Notes under the pieces: model-generated | Databases searched by the model: none | Told to the model about the DNA's origin: nothing | The model's input: the letters and a program-made list of their open reading frames with translations, nothing else | Made by a program: the position numbers and the translations under genes | Shown here: positions 21,085 through 30,706 of the stretch, piece by piece | How positions within the stretch are numbered: position 1 is the stretch's first letter | Layout: each line of letters starts with the position of its first letter | From: an uncultured Chthoniobacter sp. | Lineage (GTDB): Bacteria > Verrucomicrobiota > Verrucomicrobiia > Chthoniobacterales > Chthoniobacteraceae | DNA length: 64,000 nucleotides | Assembly (NCBI GenBank): GCA_903874975.1 | Contig: CAIQUL010000147.1 | Location: forward strand, 1 to 64,000 | Direction of reading: 5' to 3'

Positions 21085-21740
21085 TGATTACGCGGCGAGC
21101 GGCAGGGCGTGGTTGAGCTTCACGAGCGCGTCCACATTCGGGATGAGGCCCACGCGACCGTCGCCGAGCACGGCGCCGCCGGCGAGCGAAGGGTTCTTTT
21201 TGAGCGCACCGCCGAGCGATTTGATGACGACTTCCTGTTTGCCGATGAGCTCGTCCACGAGCAGGCAGCGCGTCTGGTTGCCGGACTCGCCGACGACGAT
21301 GCCGTGCCGTCGTCCTGAATCTGGATGACGATATTGCCACCCTGATGGAAGGCGCGGAGATGGATGGTGCCGAGCGCCGGCTTGCCTCCCGCCACGCGCA
21401 CGAGGCGGGTCATCTTTTGGAAGGTGGCCTTGATCGGCACCATGCGGAGCGACATCGCGGTGCGCTGGAGTTCGCTGGTGATGCGGCGGAGCTGGCCGAG
21501 GTTGCGCGCGAGATTGGGGCTGGGCGATTTCAACAGCTCGGGATCCTGCACGACCATGGATTCGGAAATGACGAGTTCGCCGACGAGGTCGATGAGCGCG
21601 GCGAGTTTTGTGGTGTCCACTTTGACGAAGCCGGCGGCGCTGGGACCCGCGCCGGCGGGGGCTTCCCCATTGCTTGGGCTGCGTCCGTCTTCGCGGTGGA
21701 AAAGGGGAGCGCGCGTGCCCCGGACCGCAGGGCTGCGACG
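21085..21740 (-). pseudogene. cheA: Truncated, internally deleted and frameshifted cheA
   Basis: VDTTKLAALIDLVGELVISESMVVQDPELL..LRRITSELQRTAMSLRMVPIKATFQKMTRLVR, then a small ATPase-domain scrap GNIVIQIQDDG, then frameshift to VVGESGNQTRCLLVDELIGKQEVVIKSLGGALKKNPSLAGGAVLGDGRVGLIPNVDALVKLNHALPLAA. Confidence 0.8.
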
Positions 21741-21841
21741 CGGCGCTTCCCGCTGCGAGCGGGTGGGCTGGTATGTTACAGGAATGTCACATCCCCCGGC
21801 TTGTCGGCGGGGCGCATCCCCCTAGACTCCGCCCCACATCC

Positions 21842-22546
21842 ATGAGCAGCAAAGCCGCGAACAAAAAAATCCTGGTCGCCGACGATGAGCCGGACGTGCT
21901 CCACCTGGTCACCCTCAATCTCAAAAACGCCGGGTTTAACGTCATCAAAGCCGAGAACGGACTGAAGGCGCTGACCCAGGCGCGCGAGATGCAGCCCGCG
22001 CTGATCGTGCTCGACCTGATGCTGCCGGAAATGTCCGGCCTCGAGGTGTGCAAGGTTTTGAAAAAGGATCCTGCCACCGCGCAGATCCCGATCATCATGC
22101 TCACGGCGAAAGCGGAGGAGGTGGATCGCATCGTGGGCCTGGAACTCGGGGCCGACGACTACCTGACCAAGCCTTTCAGCCCGCGTGAACTTGTGCTCCG
22201 GGTGAAGTCCGTGATGCGCCGCGCGAGCAGTTCGCCCGACGCCGGCGACCAGATCGCGCTCGGCGACATCTGCGTGGACCGCGTCCGCTTTGAGATCACC
22301 GTCGCGGGCAAGTCGATTGATTTCACGGCCACGGAGTTCAAGCTCCTGACCGTGCTGATGGAGCGCCGCGGGCGAGTGCAAAGCCGCGACACCCTGCTCA
22401 ACGACGTGTGGGGTTACGAGAGCGCCATCGACACGCGCACCGTGGACACGCACGTCCGCCGGTTGCGCGAGAAGCTCGGTAAGTCCGCGGACTACATCCA
22501 GACGGTGCGCGGGTTCGGCTACCGCATCGCGGACGGGCGCAAGTGA
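21842..22546 (+). CDS. OmpR/PhoB-family response regulator
   Basis: KKILVADDEPDVLHLVTLNL; LIVLDLMLPEMSGLEVCK; C-term winged helix VDTHVRRLREKLGKSADYIQTVRGFGYRI. Confidence 0.93.
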   Translation: MSSKAANKKILVADDEPDVLHLVTLNLKNAGFNVIKAENGLKALTQAREMQPALIVLDLMLPEMSGLEVCKVLKKDPATAQIPIIMLTAKAEEVDRIVGLELGADDYLTKPFSPRELVLRVKSVMRRASSSPDAGDQIALGDICVDRVRFEITVAGKSIDFTATEFKLLTVLMERRGRVQSRDTLLNDVWGYESAIDTRTVDTHVRRLREKLGKSADYIQTVRGFGYRIADGRK

Positions 22547-23811
22547 CTTGGTTTTTCGGTATCCTCGCCGCCGTCATCGCGCTCGCGTGGTGGCTGCACG
22601 AGCGGCGGATGCGCCGCCACTGGCGGCATCTGCGGGAAATGCTGGACGCACTCGCCGCCGGTCGGGAGCCGGGAAATTTTGTCTTTCTCGACGGCGGCCA
22701 TTTCTCCGCGCTCACGCATCCGCTCGGCAAGCTGGCCGAGGAACAGGCGCGGCTGCGCGGGCAGTTCGACCGCGAGGAATTCAACCTCCGGACGATCCTC
22801 GCGAGCATGGAGGAAGGCGTGATGGTGGTGGATGGGCAGCATGCGCTGCGGCTGGTGAATCCTTCGTTCAGCCGGATTTTTGAGCCGAAAGATGACCCGC
22901 TCGGCCAGACGGTGCTCCAGCTTTTGCGCGAGCCGGAGATCGAGGAAATGATCTCCGCCGCGCTGAAAACCGGCGAGGCGCAGACGCGTGACATCTCGGC
23001 TAACGGCGGGCGACCCGCGCGGCATCTCGGCGTGCATGCGGTGCCGATCCGCGACCAGGCTGGCGGGCCGGGCGTGGTGACGATCTTCCGCGACATCTCG
23101 CGCCTGAAGCAGCTCGAAGACGTGCGCCGCGAATTTGTGGCCAACGTCTCGCACGAACTGCGCACCCCGCTTTCGATCTTCCACGGCTACCTCGAAAATC
23201 TGCGCGACGATCCCGGAATGGCGCGGGCGGATCAGGCGGAAGTCTTCGCGATTCTCGGTCGCCACTCGCTGCGGCTGAATGCGCTGCTCGAAGACCTGCT
23301 GACCCTCGCGCGGCTGGAGTCGCGCCAGGATCAACTGCGAACCGAAGCGATCGAGCCCGGCGCGTTCTTGTCAGCGGTGGCCGGCGATTGGAAAAACCCG
23401 ATCGCGAAGAAAAAGCTGACGCTCAAGTTGGACGTGGCACCGGGTTTGCCCGCGCTTTTCGCCGACCCGTTGAGGCTCAGCCAGGTGCTGAACAACCTCC
23501 TCGAAAACGCCGTGAAATACACCGAGGCCGGCGGTCAGATCCGGCTGCGCGCGGCGCTGGTCGGCGGGCAATTCGAGCTGCGCGTCGAGGACTCGGGTCT
23601 TGGGATTCCGCCGAGCGATCTGGTGCATATTTTCGAGCGTTTCTACCGCGCCGACAAGGCCCGCACCCGCGAGCAGGGCGGCACCGGGCTGGGCTTGTCC
23701 ATCGTCAAACACATCGTCCAAACGCACGGCGGTACGGTGCAGGCCGAGAGTGAATATGGCAAAGGCACCACGATCATCGTGCGCCTTCCGGGGCCGGCGG
23801 GCCGGAGCTGA
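22543..23811 (+). CDS. PhoR-like sensor histidine kinase
   Basis: PAS region; REFVANVSHELRTPLSIFHGYLENL; NNLLENAVKYTEAGG; GTGLGLSIVKHIVQTHGG. Confidence 0.93.
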   Translation: MTWFFGILAAVIALAWWLHERRMRRHWRHLREMLDALAAGREPGNFVFLDGGHFSALTHPLGKLAEEQARLRGQFDREEFNLRTILASMEEGVMVVDGQHALRLVNPSFSRIFEPKDDPLGQTVLQLLREPEIEEMISAALKTGEAQTRDISANGGRPARHLGVHAVPIRDQAGGPGVVTIFRDISRLKQLEDVRREFVANVSHELRTPLSIFHGYLENLRDDPGMARADQAEVFAILGRHSLRLNALLEDLLTLARLESRQDQLRTEAIEPGAFLSAVAGDWKNPIAKKKLTLKLDVAPGLPALFADPLRLSQVLNNLLENAVKYTEAGGQIRLRAALVGGQFELRVEDSGLGIPPSDLVHIFERFYRADKARTREQGGTGLGLSIVKHIVQTHGGTVQAESEYGKGTTIIVRLPGPAGRS

Positions 23812-23824
23812 GAGACGCGTTTTT

Positions 23825-24457
23825 CTAAAAACCAAACCAGTGCCCGCGCAGGCAGGCGGCAGCGCGGAGGCCGATGTATATGGCGATGAGGAGGAGCGCG
23901 AGGCGGGCTTCGCCGAGGATGGCGGTGCGGTCGCAGGGGCGCTGTTCGGCTTCTGTCCAAGGCCGGAGACGCGGGAGGAGCCGCGGGACGTGGGCGCAGT
24001 AGCGGGCGTAGGCGTCGCCAAACTGTCCACACAAAAAACGTTCCTCGGCGGGGACGATGGCGGTGTAGAGAAAGACGAAGACGGCGACGCAGAGCGCAAG
24101 CATCCACGGATCGGCGAGCAGCCCGACCATGCCGACGCCGAGGATGACGCTGGCGAGGTAGATGGGATTCCGGACGTGGGCGAAAGGGCCGCCGGTGGCG
24201 AGGCGGGGGGCCTCGATGGTGGCGCGGCGCGTGTGCCCGCCTGCGCAGCCCGCTGCCCATGCGCGGAGGGCGAGTCCGGCGAGGACGAGGGCGAACGAAA
24301 CGATGGTGCCGGCGGTGGCGTGTGTGCCAAAGAAATCGCGCGGGCGATAGACGAGCGCGGCGAGGAGCACTGCCGCGAGGCCGACGTGCAGGCGGCGGTG
24401 GAAAATGCGGACGCCGAGGGCGGCGAAGAAATCGGAGGACGCGGACGTGGCGGGCAT
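23825..24457 (-). CDS. Isoprenylcysteine carboxylmethyltransferase-like membrane protein
   Basis: TGGPFAHVRNPIYLASVILGVGMV; AEERFLCGQFGDAYARYCAHVPRLLPRL. Confidence 0.8.
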   Translation of the reverse strand: MPATSASSDFFAALGVRIFHRRLHVGLAAVLLAALVYRPRDFFGTHATAGTIVSFALVLAGLALRAWAAGCAGGHTRRATIEAPRLATGGPFAHVRNPIYLASVILGVGMVGLLADPWMLALCVAVFVFLYTAIVPAEERFLCGQFGDAYARYCAHVPRLLPRLRPWTEAEQRPCDRTAILGEARLALLLIAIYIGLRAAACLRGHWFGF

Positions 24458-24470
24458 CGGGGTCGTCTTG

Positions 24471-25379
24471 CTACGCGCTGGCGGGTGGGCGGGCAATGCT
24501 GGCGGCCAAAGTCTCGGCGAGTTGCGCAGGGTCGGTGATCCCGAGGTCGATGGGAGTGAGCGCGCTCTCGCGGCGAAACCAGGTCATCTGACGTTTGGCG
24601 TATTGGCGGGTGGCGAGTTGGATGGCGGCGATGCAGTCCGCGCGACTGAGCTGGCCGGCGAGGTGAGCGCGGATTTCGCGCAGGCCGATGGTCTGGCTCG
24701 CGGTCGGGCCGACCTCACCGGCGGCGCGGACTTCTTCCACGACTCCGGCGGCAAACATCGCCTCGGTGCGCTCGTGGATGCGGGTGAGGAGGGCGGTGCG
24801 TTCCCGCGTGAGCACGACGCCGCGGACGCCGGATGGCGGACCGCTCCACTGCTCGCGGAAGCTGGAAAACGGACGCCCGGTGACGAGGCAGACTTCCAGC
24901 GCGCGAATGACGCGGCGGGGATTTTGCAGATCGAGCTGAGCGGCGGCGGTGGGGTCGAGTGCCGTGAGCTGGCGCTGCAACTCACCGAGCGGCTGGCTTT
25001 CCAAACGCGCCCGCAGATCGGCATCCGCGCCGGGCAGATCGGCGAGGCCGCGGGTGAGGGCGCGCAGGTAAAGCCCGGTGCCGCCGACGACGATGGGCAC
25101 GCGCCCGCGGGCATGAATCTCCGCGAGGCGCAGGCTGGCGGCGCGGAGATATTGGGCGACATCGAAGGACTGGGTGAGGGGGATTTCGCTCAGCAAATAA
25201 TGCGGCACGCGGGCGCGTTGGGCGCGTGTGGGTTGGGCGGTGAGGAGGTCGAGCCCGCGGTAAACTTGGAACGCATCCGCGCCCACGATCTCGCCCCCGC
25301 AGCGCTCGGCGACGGCGACGGCGACATCGGATTTTCCGGCGGCTGTGGGGCCGGCGATGATGAAGAATGGAGTGGTGAC
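24471..25379 (-). CDS. miaA: tRNA dimethylallyltransferase
   Basis: FIIAGPTAAGKSDVAVAVAERCGGEIVGADAFQVYRGLDLLTAQP; GGTGLYLRAL; TRQYAKRQMTWFR; start uncertain (GTG 25379 up to ATG 25442). Confidence 0.93.
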   Translation of the reverse strand, partial: VTTPFFIIAGPTAAGKSDVAVAVAERCGGEIVGADAFQVYRGLDLLTAQPTRAQRARVPHYLLSEIPLTQSFDVAQYLRAASLRLAEIHARGRVPIVVGGTGLYLRALTRGLADLPGADADLRARLESQPLGELQRQLTALDPTAAAQLDLQNPRRVIRALEVCLVTGRPFSSFREQWSGPPSGVRGVVLTRERTALLTRIHERTEAMFAAGVVEEVRAAGEVGPTASQTIGLREIRAHLAGQLSRADCIAAIQLATRQYAKRQMTWFRRESALTPIDLGITDPAQLAETLAASIARPPASA

Positions 25380-25440
25380 GGGCGACACGGAGGGCGGCGA
25401 TTGGGCTAGGGAAGTTGTCACCCGCCGCTGGCGATGTGTC

Positions 25441-25476
25441 ACAAAAAAAGAGGCCCGCCACTGCTGGCGGGCCTCC
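25441..25476 (-). terminator. Rho-independent terminator of the RRM gene
   Basis: Minus strand: aggcccgccagcagtggcgggcct followed by cttttttt. Confidence 0.85.
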
Positions 25477-25502
25477 GGGAGTCGATGCGTGCGGACGTGG
25501 GC

Positions 25503-26072
25503 TCAGCCGCGGTAGTCGGTCTCGCGCTCGGCTTTGGCGCCGCTGACGACGAGCTTGCGGCCCATGAAGGCCTTGTCGTGCAACTCCGTGACGGCGCGTT
25601 TCGCTTCGTCCACGGTGCTCATGCTCACGAAGCCGAAGCCTTTCGATTTGTCCGTGTCGCGGTGGGTGGCGATCTCGGCGCTCCGGACGATGCCGACGCC
25701 GTTGAAGAGTTCTTCGAGATCGGTCTCGGTCGCGCTGAAGCTGAGGTTGCCGACGTAGAGCTTCGGCGTGGTGACGTCGAGCAGCTCGATTTTGCGCGCG
25801 GGCTGGTTCTCGGAGCGACCGTTGCCGTTGCCACTGCCGCCTTGATACGGCGGGTAGGCCGGGCGCGAGCCGTTGCCTGCGGGTTTCGCGTCAGACTTGA
25901 AGAAGCTGATGAGCTTCTGCCAGAAGGATTTCTGGACGGGCGGACGCAGCGGGGCGCGATCGTCGTTGCGATCGTCGTTGCGATCGTTGCGGTCGTGGGA
26001 GCGTGAGGAGGAGCGGCGCGGGCCGCGTCCCGAGCGACGGCCGGAGCCACCGCGGGAATCTTGCGATCTCAT
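25503..26072 (-). CDS. RRM-domain RNA-binding protein with basic N-terminal tail
   Basis: KLYVGNLSFSATETDLEELFNGVG..KGFGFVSM RNP motifs. Confidence 0.9.
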   Translation of the reverse strand: MRSQDSRGGSGRRSGRGPRRSSSRSHDRNDRNDDRNDDRAPLRPPVQKSFWQKLISFFKSDAKPAGNGSRPAYPPYQGGSGNGNGRSENQPARKIELLDVTTPKLYVGNLSFSATETDLEELFNGVGIVRSAEIATHRDTDKSKGFGFVSMSTVDEAKRAVTELHDKAFMGRKLVVSGAKAERETDYRG

Positions 26073-26466
26073 GTTTGGGATTTCTATTTTGAGGCATTGA
26101 GGTGCCCAGGAAGCGCACGCGGGGTGCACGGTCCGTCGTGTCTCGGTGGGTTCTCGCGGGGGCGGGAGAACTGCGGGTTGGAGACCTTCGGAAAACTTCG
26201 CCGGGGGATGTCGGGGAGGCCGCCGGGTGTAGCGTCCGTCCGTGCCGCCCGGTGCGCGACCAAAAGAGTCGCCGCAAAGCCGGGAGAGCGTCGCCGAGGA
26301 GTAGAAGAAGGGAGAAGAATCTGCTCATCTGTCGGTGAACTGGTGAGGAAAAAGCGAGCGCGCTGCGCCCATGGCTTCCCCAACATCCGGCGCTGAGGTA
26401 AGCGACATGGGGCCGGGCGGCAAGGGGAAATTCGCGGCGCGGATTTTGAGCTTTCCGCCCGGACGC

Positions 26467-26500
26467 AAAAAGGACGCGCCATCGGTGGCGCGTCCTTTGG
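26467..26500 (-). terminator. Rho-independent terminator downstream of rpsR
   Basis: Minus strand aaaggacgcgccaccgatggcgcgtccttttt hairpin with T tract. Confidence 0.8.
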
Positions 26501-26527
26501 GAAAACAGAGCGGCTTGCGGCCCGCGA

Positions 26528-26767
26528 TCAGCGCATGAGCAGGGCGGCGCGGGCGCGTTTGATCTCGCGGGTGATCTTCCGGTGGAAGTGCGCGGGCATG
26601 CCCGTGAGGCGGCGGGCGAGGATCTTGCCGCTCTCGGTGACGAACCGCTTGAGGATGTCCGGGTTCTTGTAGTCGAGGGCGTCGAGGGCGATGTCGATGC
26701 GGCGGCGCGGCATCGAGCGGTTGGCCTTGCGGAAATTGGTGCGGCGTTGCGGTGTCTTGGGCTGCAT
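26528..26767 (-). CDS. rpsR: 30S ribosomal protein S18
   Basis: [55 protein letters not shown]. Confidence 0.93.
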   Translation of the reverse strand: MQPKTPQRRTNFRKANRSMPRRRIDIALDALDYKNPDILKRFVTESGKILARRLTGMPAHFHRKITREIKRARAALLMR

Positions 26768-26779
26768 AGGTCGGGACGG

Positions 26780-26953
26780 TTACTTGGTTTCGCGGTGAAG
26801 CGTGTGGCGCTTCAGGTTCGGGTTGTATTTCTTCTTTTCGAGCCGGTTCGGAGTGTTCGGGCTCTTTTTGTTGCGCGTGGAGATGTAGCGCGAGACGGGT
26901 TTGCCTTCGGCTTTTGCCTCCGTGCATTCGAGGATGATGAAATCGCGGGCCAT
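26780..26953 (-). CDS. rpmG: 50S ribosomal protein L33
   Basis: Translated by eye, below the ORF-track size limit: [57 protein letters not shown]. Confidence 0.93.
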   Translation of the reverse strand: MARDFIILECTEAKAEGKPVSRYISTRNKKSPNTPNRLEKKKYNPNLKRHTLHRETK

Positions 26954-26959
26954 AATTGT

Positions 26960-27739
26960 TTATTCCTTGGTATCGCTGACCGGTTCTTCTTCTTCATCTT
27001 TTTCCCCCGCTTCTTCGTCGGTCAGACCGAAGAGGGAGGTGACAGCGACGCGGGCGCGGGAAACCTTGCCCGTTTTTTCGAGTTGCGCCTGGCACTCGAC
27101 GGTGAGGCGTGCAAACGGCAGCGCCTCGAGGCGGGCGATGGCAATCGCTTTGCCGCTGATCTCACATACGCCGTAGGTTCCGAGTTCGAGGCGTTTGAGT
27201 GCTTCCTCGATTTCGTAAAGGGCGTCCTGCTCCTGCGAGAGGAGACTGAGCGCGAAATCGCGGTCGTAAGCATCGCTGCCGGCATCGGCCTGGTGCATGC
27301 CGAAGGCGCTCGCTTCGCTGCCCTCGGCCCGGGACCGGAGATTGTCTTTGGCCACGCCAGCCATGGTATCGAGGAGCGAGTCCCGGAGTTGGAGGAGGTG
27401 GTCCTGCTGCTTGAGGAGAAAAGGGGTCAGTTTGACTTTGATCTTCGGGGCCACGGGCTTGGGGGCGGCAGGTTTGGGCGCAACGGATCCGTTGGTGCTT
27501 TTCTGGGCGGCGGGTTTCTTGATTTTAAGTTTCAATTTGGAATTTGCGGAACCGTTCAGCTTCACCGGTTTCGCTGCGGCTTTGACCGCCCTGGCGGGCT
27601 TCGCTGGTTTCTTGGCTGGCTTCGTGGCTTTGGCTGGTGCTTTCACCTTGGTCGCGGGTTTCGCGGCCTTCTTCGCCGCTTTCGCGGGCCCGGCCTTTTT
27701 CGATTTGGCAGCGGGCTTTGCTGGTTTGGCTTTGGCCAT
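26960..27739 (-). CDS. TraR/DksA-family protein with histone-H1-like Lys/Ala/Pro-rich N-terminus
   Basis: C-term QEQDALYEIEEALKRLELGTYGVCEISGKAIAIARLEALPFARLTVECQ; N-term KAKPAKPAAKSKKAGPAKAAKKAAKPATK. Confidence 0.85.
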   Translation of the reverse strand: MAKAKPAKPAAKSKKAGPAKAAKKAAKPATKVKAPAKATKPAKKPAKPARAVKAAAKPVKLNGSANSKLKLKIKKPAAQKSTNGSVAPKPAAPKPVAPKIKVKLTPFLLKQQDHLLQLRDSLLDTMAGVAKDNLRSRAEGSEASAFGMHQADAGSDAYDRDFALSLLSQEQDALYEIEEALKRLELGTYGVCEISGKAIAIARLEALPFARLTVECQAQLEKTGKVSRARVAVTSLFGLTDEEAGEKDEEEEPVSDTKE

Positions 27740-27920
27740 AAAATGTGGGGAGATCGTTGGTTTCTCGCGTTTCGGGAAAATTTGAGGGGCGTTAGATAAG
27801 TGGGATCAACTTGGGGCGCAAGCGCGAAATCCCGCTTTTTTCCATGGTCGGAACAGGGGTGGGCAAACGGCACGCGACAGCGGCGATTTGCGCGCCCAAA
27901 GTGCGCGCTTTTTTAACCCG

Positions 27921-28808
27921 CTACGAACTCGCCGACGAATACCGCCGCAAGGCGAAGTTCCAGAAGAGCCGCGTGGCGGTGAAGATGAAGAGCGACGCGC
28001 CGACGAGTTGCGCCAGTCCGAGCCACGGTGCCTCGAAGCCGCGCGCGAGGACGCGGGAGGGGACGTTCGCCACGATGATGACCGGGATGATGTAGCTGAA
28101 GACGAATTTGAAAAGGCCGCTGAACAGGTCTTTGCCGCGGAAGATCGTGTCCGGGTAGCGCCCGGCGTTGAAGACATTGAAGTAGCCGTAGATCAGTCCC
28201 TGCGCTTTCACGATCCAGAAGGCCGCCGTGGACAGCCCGAAAAGGATCGCGTAATGCACGGCCACGCCGAAGGGGATGCACGCGATGAAGAGCACGACCT
28301 GATGCGTCTGCGGCACGACGCCGAGTTTGAAAAGCGAGAACACCACGATGCCCACGCCGACCAGCGCGTTGACGATATTGTCCATGCCGAACTTCCGCGT
28401 GGACACGGCGAACTGCGCGTCCACCGGCAGCAGCAGCATGAGATCGAGATACCCCGTGCGGATGAGGTCGGGCAGCGCCGCGAGGTTCACGTAGAAAAAC
28501 GCCTGAAACACCTGCGCGATGATCTGGTGCGTACCGACCAGGAGCACGCACTCCCATTTCGACCACCCGCCGATGTCGTCCACGTGCCCGTAGAGCACCT
28601 CGAGGAACAACATCTGCCCCGCGAACCACAGCAGCTCCACGATCATCCAGAGGATGAAGTTTGCCTTGAAACTCATCTCGCGGATCAGCGAGTTGCGGAT
28701 CATCAGCCAATAGATTTCGAGGTAGCGGCGCACGGCGGAGTGGATAGCGGACCTCGCCCGCGCCGTCCACCCGCGCCGCGCAGAAAGTAGTTGAACACCG
28801 CCCCGCAC
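27921..28808 (-). CDS. ABC-2 family transporter permease (PF06182-like)
   Basis: MIRNSLIREMSFKANFILWMIVELLWFAGQMLFLEVLYGHVDDIGGWSKWE; six-TM pattern; start uncertain. Confidence 0.8.
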   Translation of the reverse strand: MRGGVQLLSARRGWTARARSAIHSAVRRYLEIYWLMIRNSLIREMSFKANFILWMIVELLWFAGQMLFLEVLYGHVDDIGGWSKWECVLLVGTHQIIAQVFQAFFYVNLAALPDLIRTGYLDLMLLLPVDAQFAVSTRKFGMDNIVNALVGVGIVVFSLFKLGVVPQTHQVVLFIACIPFGVAVHYAILFGLSTAAFWIVKAQGLIYGYFNVFNAGRYPDTIFRGKDLFSGLFKFVFSYIIPVIIVANVPSRVLARGFEAPWLGLAQLVGASLFIFTATRLFWNFALRRYSSASS

Positions 28809-28828
28809 GGGCTGTCCTATCGCCCGCC

Positions 28829-30244
28829 ATGCGCCCCGCCGCCACCCTTCTCGCCCTCGTCGCGTTCACCGCCGGTCGCCTGTCCGCAGCGGATGGCGAA
28901 AAAGGAGCGGCCGCCCTGAGTCTGCTGAAAACGATCGACGAAGGTTTCGTCCAGATCTTTGAAAAAGTCGCGCCCAGCGTGGTCGTGATCGAGGCCACGA
29001 AACGCACGGACCCCGACGACACCGAGGCGCTCAAGGGCTTCGAGTTTTTCCTCGATGACCGCAAAGATCGCGACCCGGCCTGGAAACTCCCCGCGCCGCC
29101 GGCCCGCAGCGAGGGCTCCGGCTTCATCATCCGCGGCGATGGCGTCATCATCACCAATCACCACGTCATCGCCGATGCCGAGAAGCTCCGCGTGCGGCTG
29201 AAAGACGGGCGCGCCTTTCCGGCGAAGGTCATTGGCACCGACGACAAAACCGACATCGCCGTGCTGCGCATCGAGGCCAAAGACCTGCCCGCCGTCGAGA
29301 TGGGCGACAGCGCCGCGCTCCGCGTGGGCCAACTCGTCTGCGCCATCGGCACGCCGTTCAACCAGGAATACAGCTTCACCGTCGGCTGGGTCAGCGGCAA
29401 AGGCCGCACCAACCTCCTCGGTCCCACCTCCGCGACCATCCTCTATGAGGACTACATCCAGACCGACGCCTTCATCAACCCCGGCAACAGCGGCGGCCCG
29501 CTCTTCGACGTGGCGGGCCAAGTCGTCGGCATGAACACCCTCATCAACGGCGTCGGGCGCGGCCTCGCCTTTGCCATCCCCGCCGCCACCCTCAGCGACA
29601 TCAGCCAGCAACTCCTCGCCTCCGGCAAAGTGCAGCGCGCCTGGCTCGGCATCCGCATCGAGACGCTCGGCGAAAACACTCGGCTCCGCGACCAGATCAG
29701 CGGCGTGGAGAAAGGCGTGGTCGTCGAGACCATCGAGGCCAATGCCCCCGCCTCGAAGTCCGACCTGCGAGCGGCGGATGTGATCACCGAAGTGGACGGC
29801 GTAAAGATCGCCACCGCGCGCGACCTGCAGCGCGAGGTGGTAAAAGCGAAGATCGGCCAAGCCGTGCAGCTCACCGTCTGGCGGGCCGGCAGCTTTTTGA
29901 AAATCGCCGTGCCCACTGGCGAGCTGCCCGCCACCGTCTCGAAAGCGGTCCGGCCGGCCCCCAAAAAGACCGGCGACACGCTGGAAAACTTTGGCATGAA
30001 ACTGCGCGATGCCCAGCCCGCCGGGGCTCAGGTCACCGAGATCGTCGCCGACAGCCCCGCCGCGAGAGCTGGCATCCTGGCCGACGATATCATTTCGGAA
30101 GTCGGCACCAAACCCGTGGCCAACGCCACCGCCTGCGCCGCCGCGCTCGCCACCTCCGGCGACGCCAAATCGGGCAAAGGCGTGGTCCTAAACATCGAAA
30201 GACGCGGCAAACGAACTTATGTCGTGCTGAATCCCCAAAAGTAG
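28829..30244 (+). CDS. HtrA/DegP-family serine protease with two PDZ domains
   Basis: SGFIIRGDGVIITNHHVIADA; DKTDIAVLRIE; IQTDAFINPGNSGGPLFDVAGQVVGMNT; two C-term PDZ. Confidence 0.93.
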   Translation: MRPAATLLALVAFTAGRLSAADGEKGAAALSLLKTIDEGFVQIFEKVAPSVVVIEATKRTDPDDTEALKGFEFFLDDRKDRDPAWKLPAPPARSEGSGFIIRGDGVIITNHHVIADAEKLRVRLKDGRAFPAKVIGTDDKTDIAVLRIEAKDLPAVEMGDSAALRVGQLVCAIGTPFNQEYSFTVGWVSGKGRTNLLGPTSATILYEDYIQTDAFINPGNSGGPLFDVAGQVVGMNTLINGVGRGLAFAIPAATLSDISQQLLASGKVQRAWLGIRIETLGENTRLRDQISGVEKGVVVETIEANAPASKSDLRAADVITEVDGVKIATARDLQREVVKAKIGQAVQLTVWRAGSFLKIAVPTGELPATVSKAVRPAPKKTGDTLENFGMKLRDAQPAGAQVTEIVADSPAARAGILADDIISEVGTKPVANATACAAALATSGDAKSGKGVVLNIERRGKRTYVVLNPQK

Positions 30245-30545
30245 GTATCCTCGCGATCTCCTTGGTTGGGGCGGCCGGCGTCTCCTCGTGGGGCGCCGGT
30301 CGTAACCATTTTCTCTCAGCGGGCCGCCCCTCCCCAAGCAACCCGTCATCCCGAACGGAGTTTCGCCGCGATCTCGATCCCGCCGCCCGCGCCGCCTTTC
30401 GCCAGACCGCCCCTATCGCCTTCAAAAACGTCCAGCAAGCCGTCACCACCCACTCCCTGACCACCGAGTGGGCGGCGGTGTGAGCCTGGGTGGAAAGGCG
30501 CTTCGCCATCCCCGATCACCGCTCACGCCCCTATCGCGCGACAGC

Positions 30546-30627
30546 GTTTTGGAGTGCGGCGCGGCTGCGCCGCTTTCGGAGTGAGCCCCGCCCCTCAAAG
30601 CGCCGGAGCCTCGGCTCACTCCAAAAC
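30546..30627. repeat. Nested palindromic repeat
   Basis: gttttggagtg ... cactccaaaac and ggagtgagcc ... ggctcactcc with inner gcggcgcggctgcgccgc. Confidence 0.6.
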
Positions 30628-30706
30628 CTCGCGGCCACAGCCAAACAGCATCCGCCGGGTGAGGCTCGGCGGTCTGGAGCGTGTCGCTCGGAAGCCGAGC
30701 GGGGGC

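Noticed and set aside
25891-26328. 145-aa minus ORF overlapping the RRM gene
   Set aside because: Out-of-frame overlap with a well-supported RRM CDS; arginine-rich artefact.
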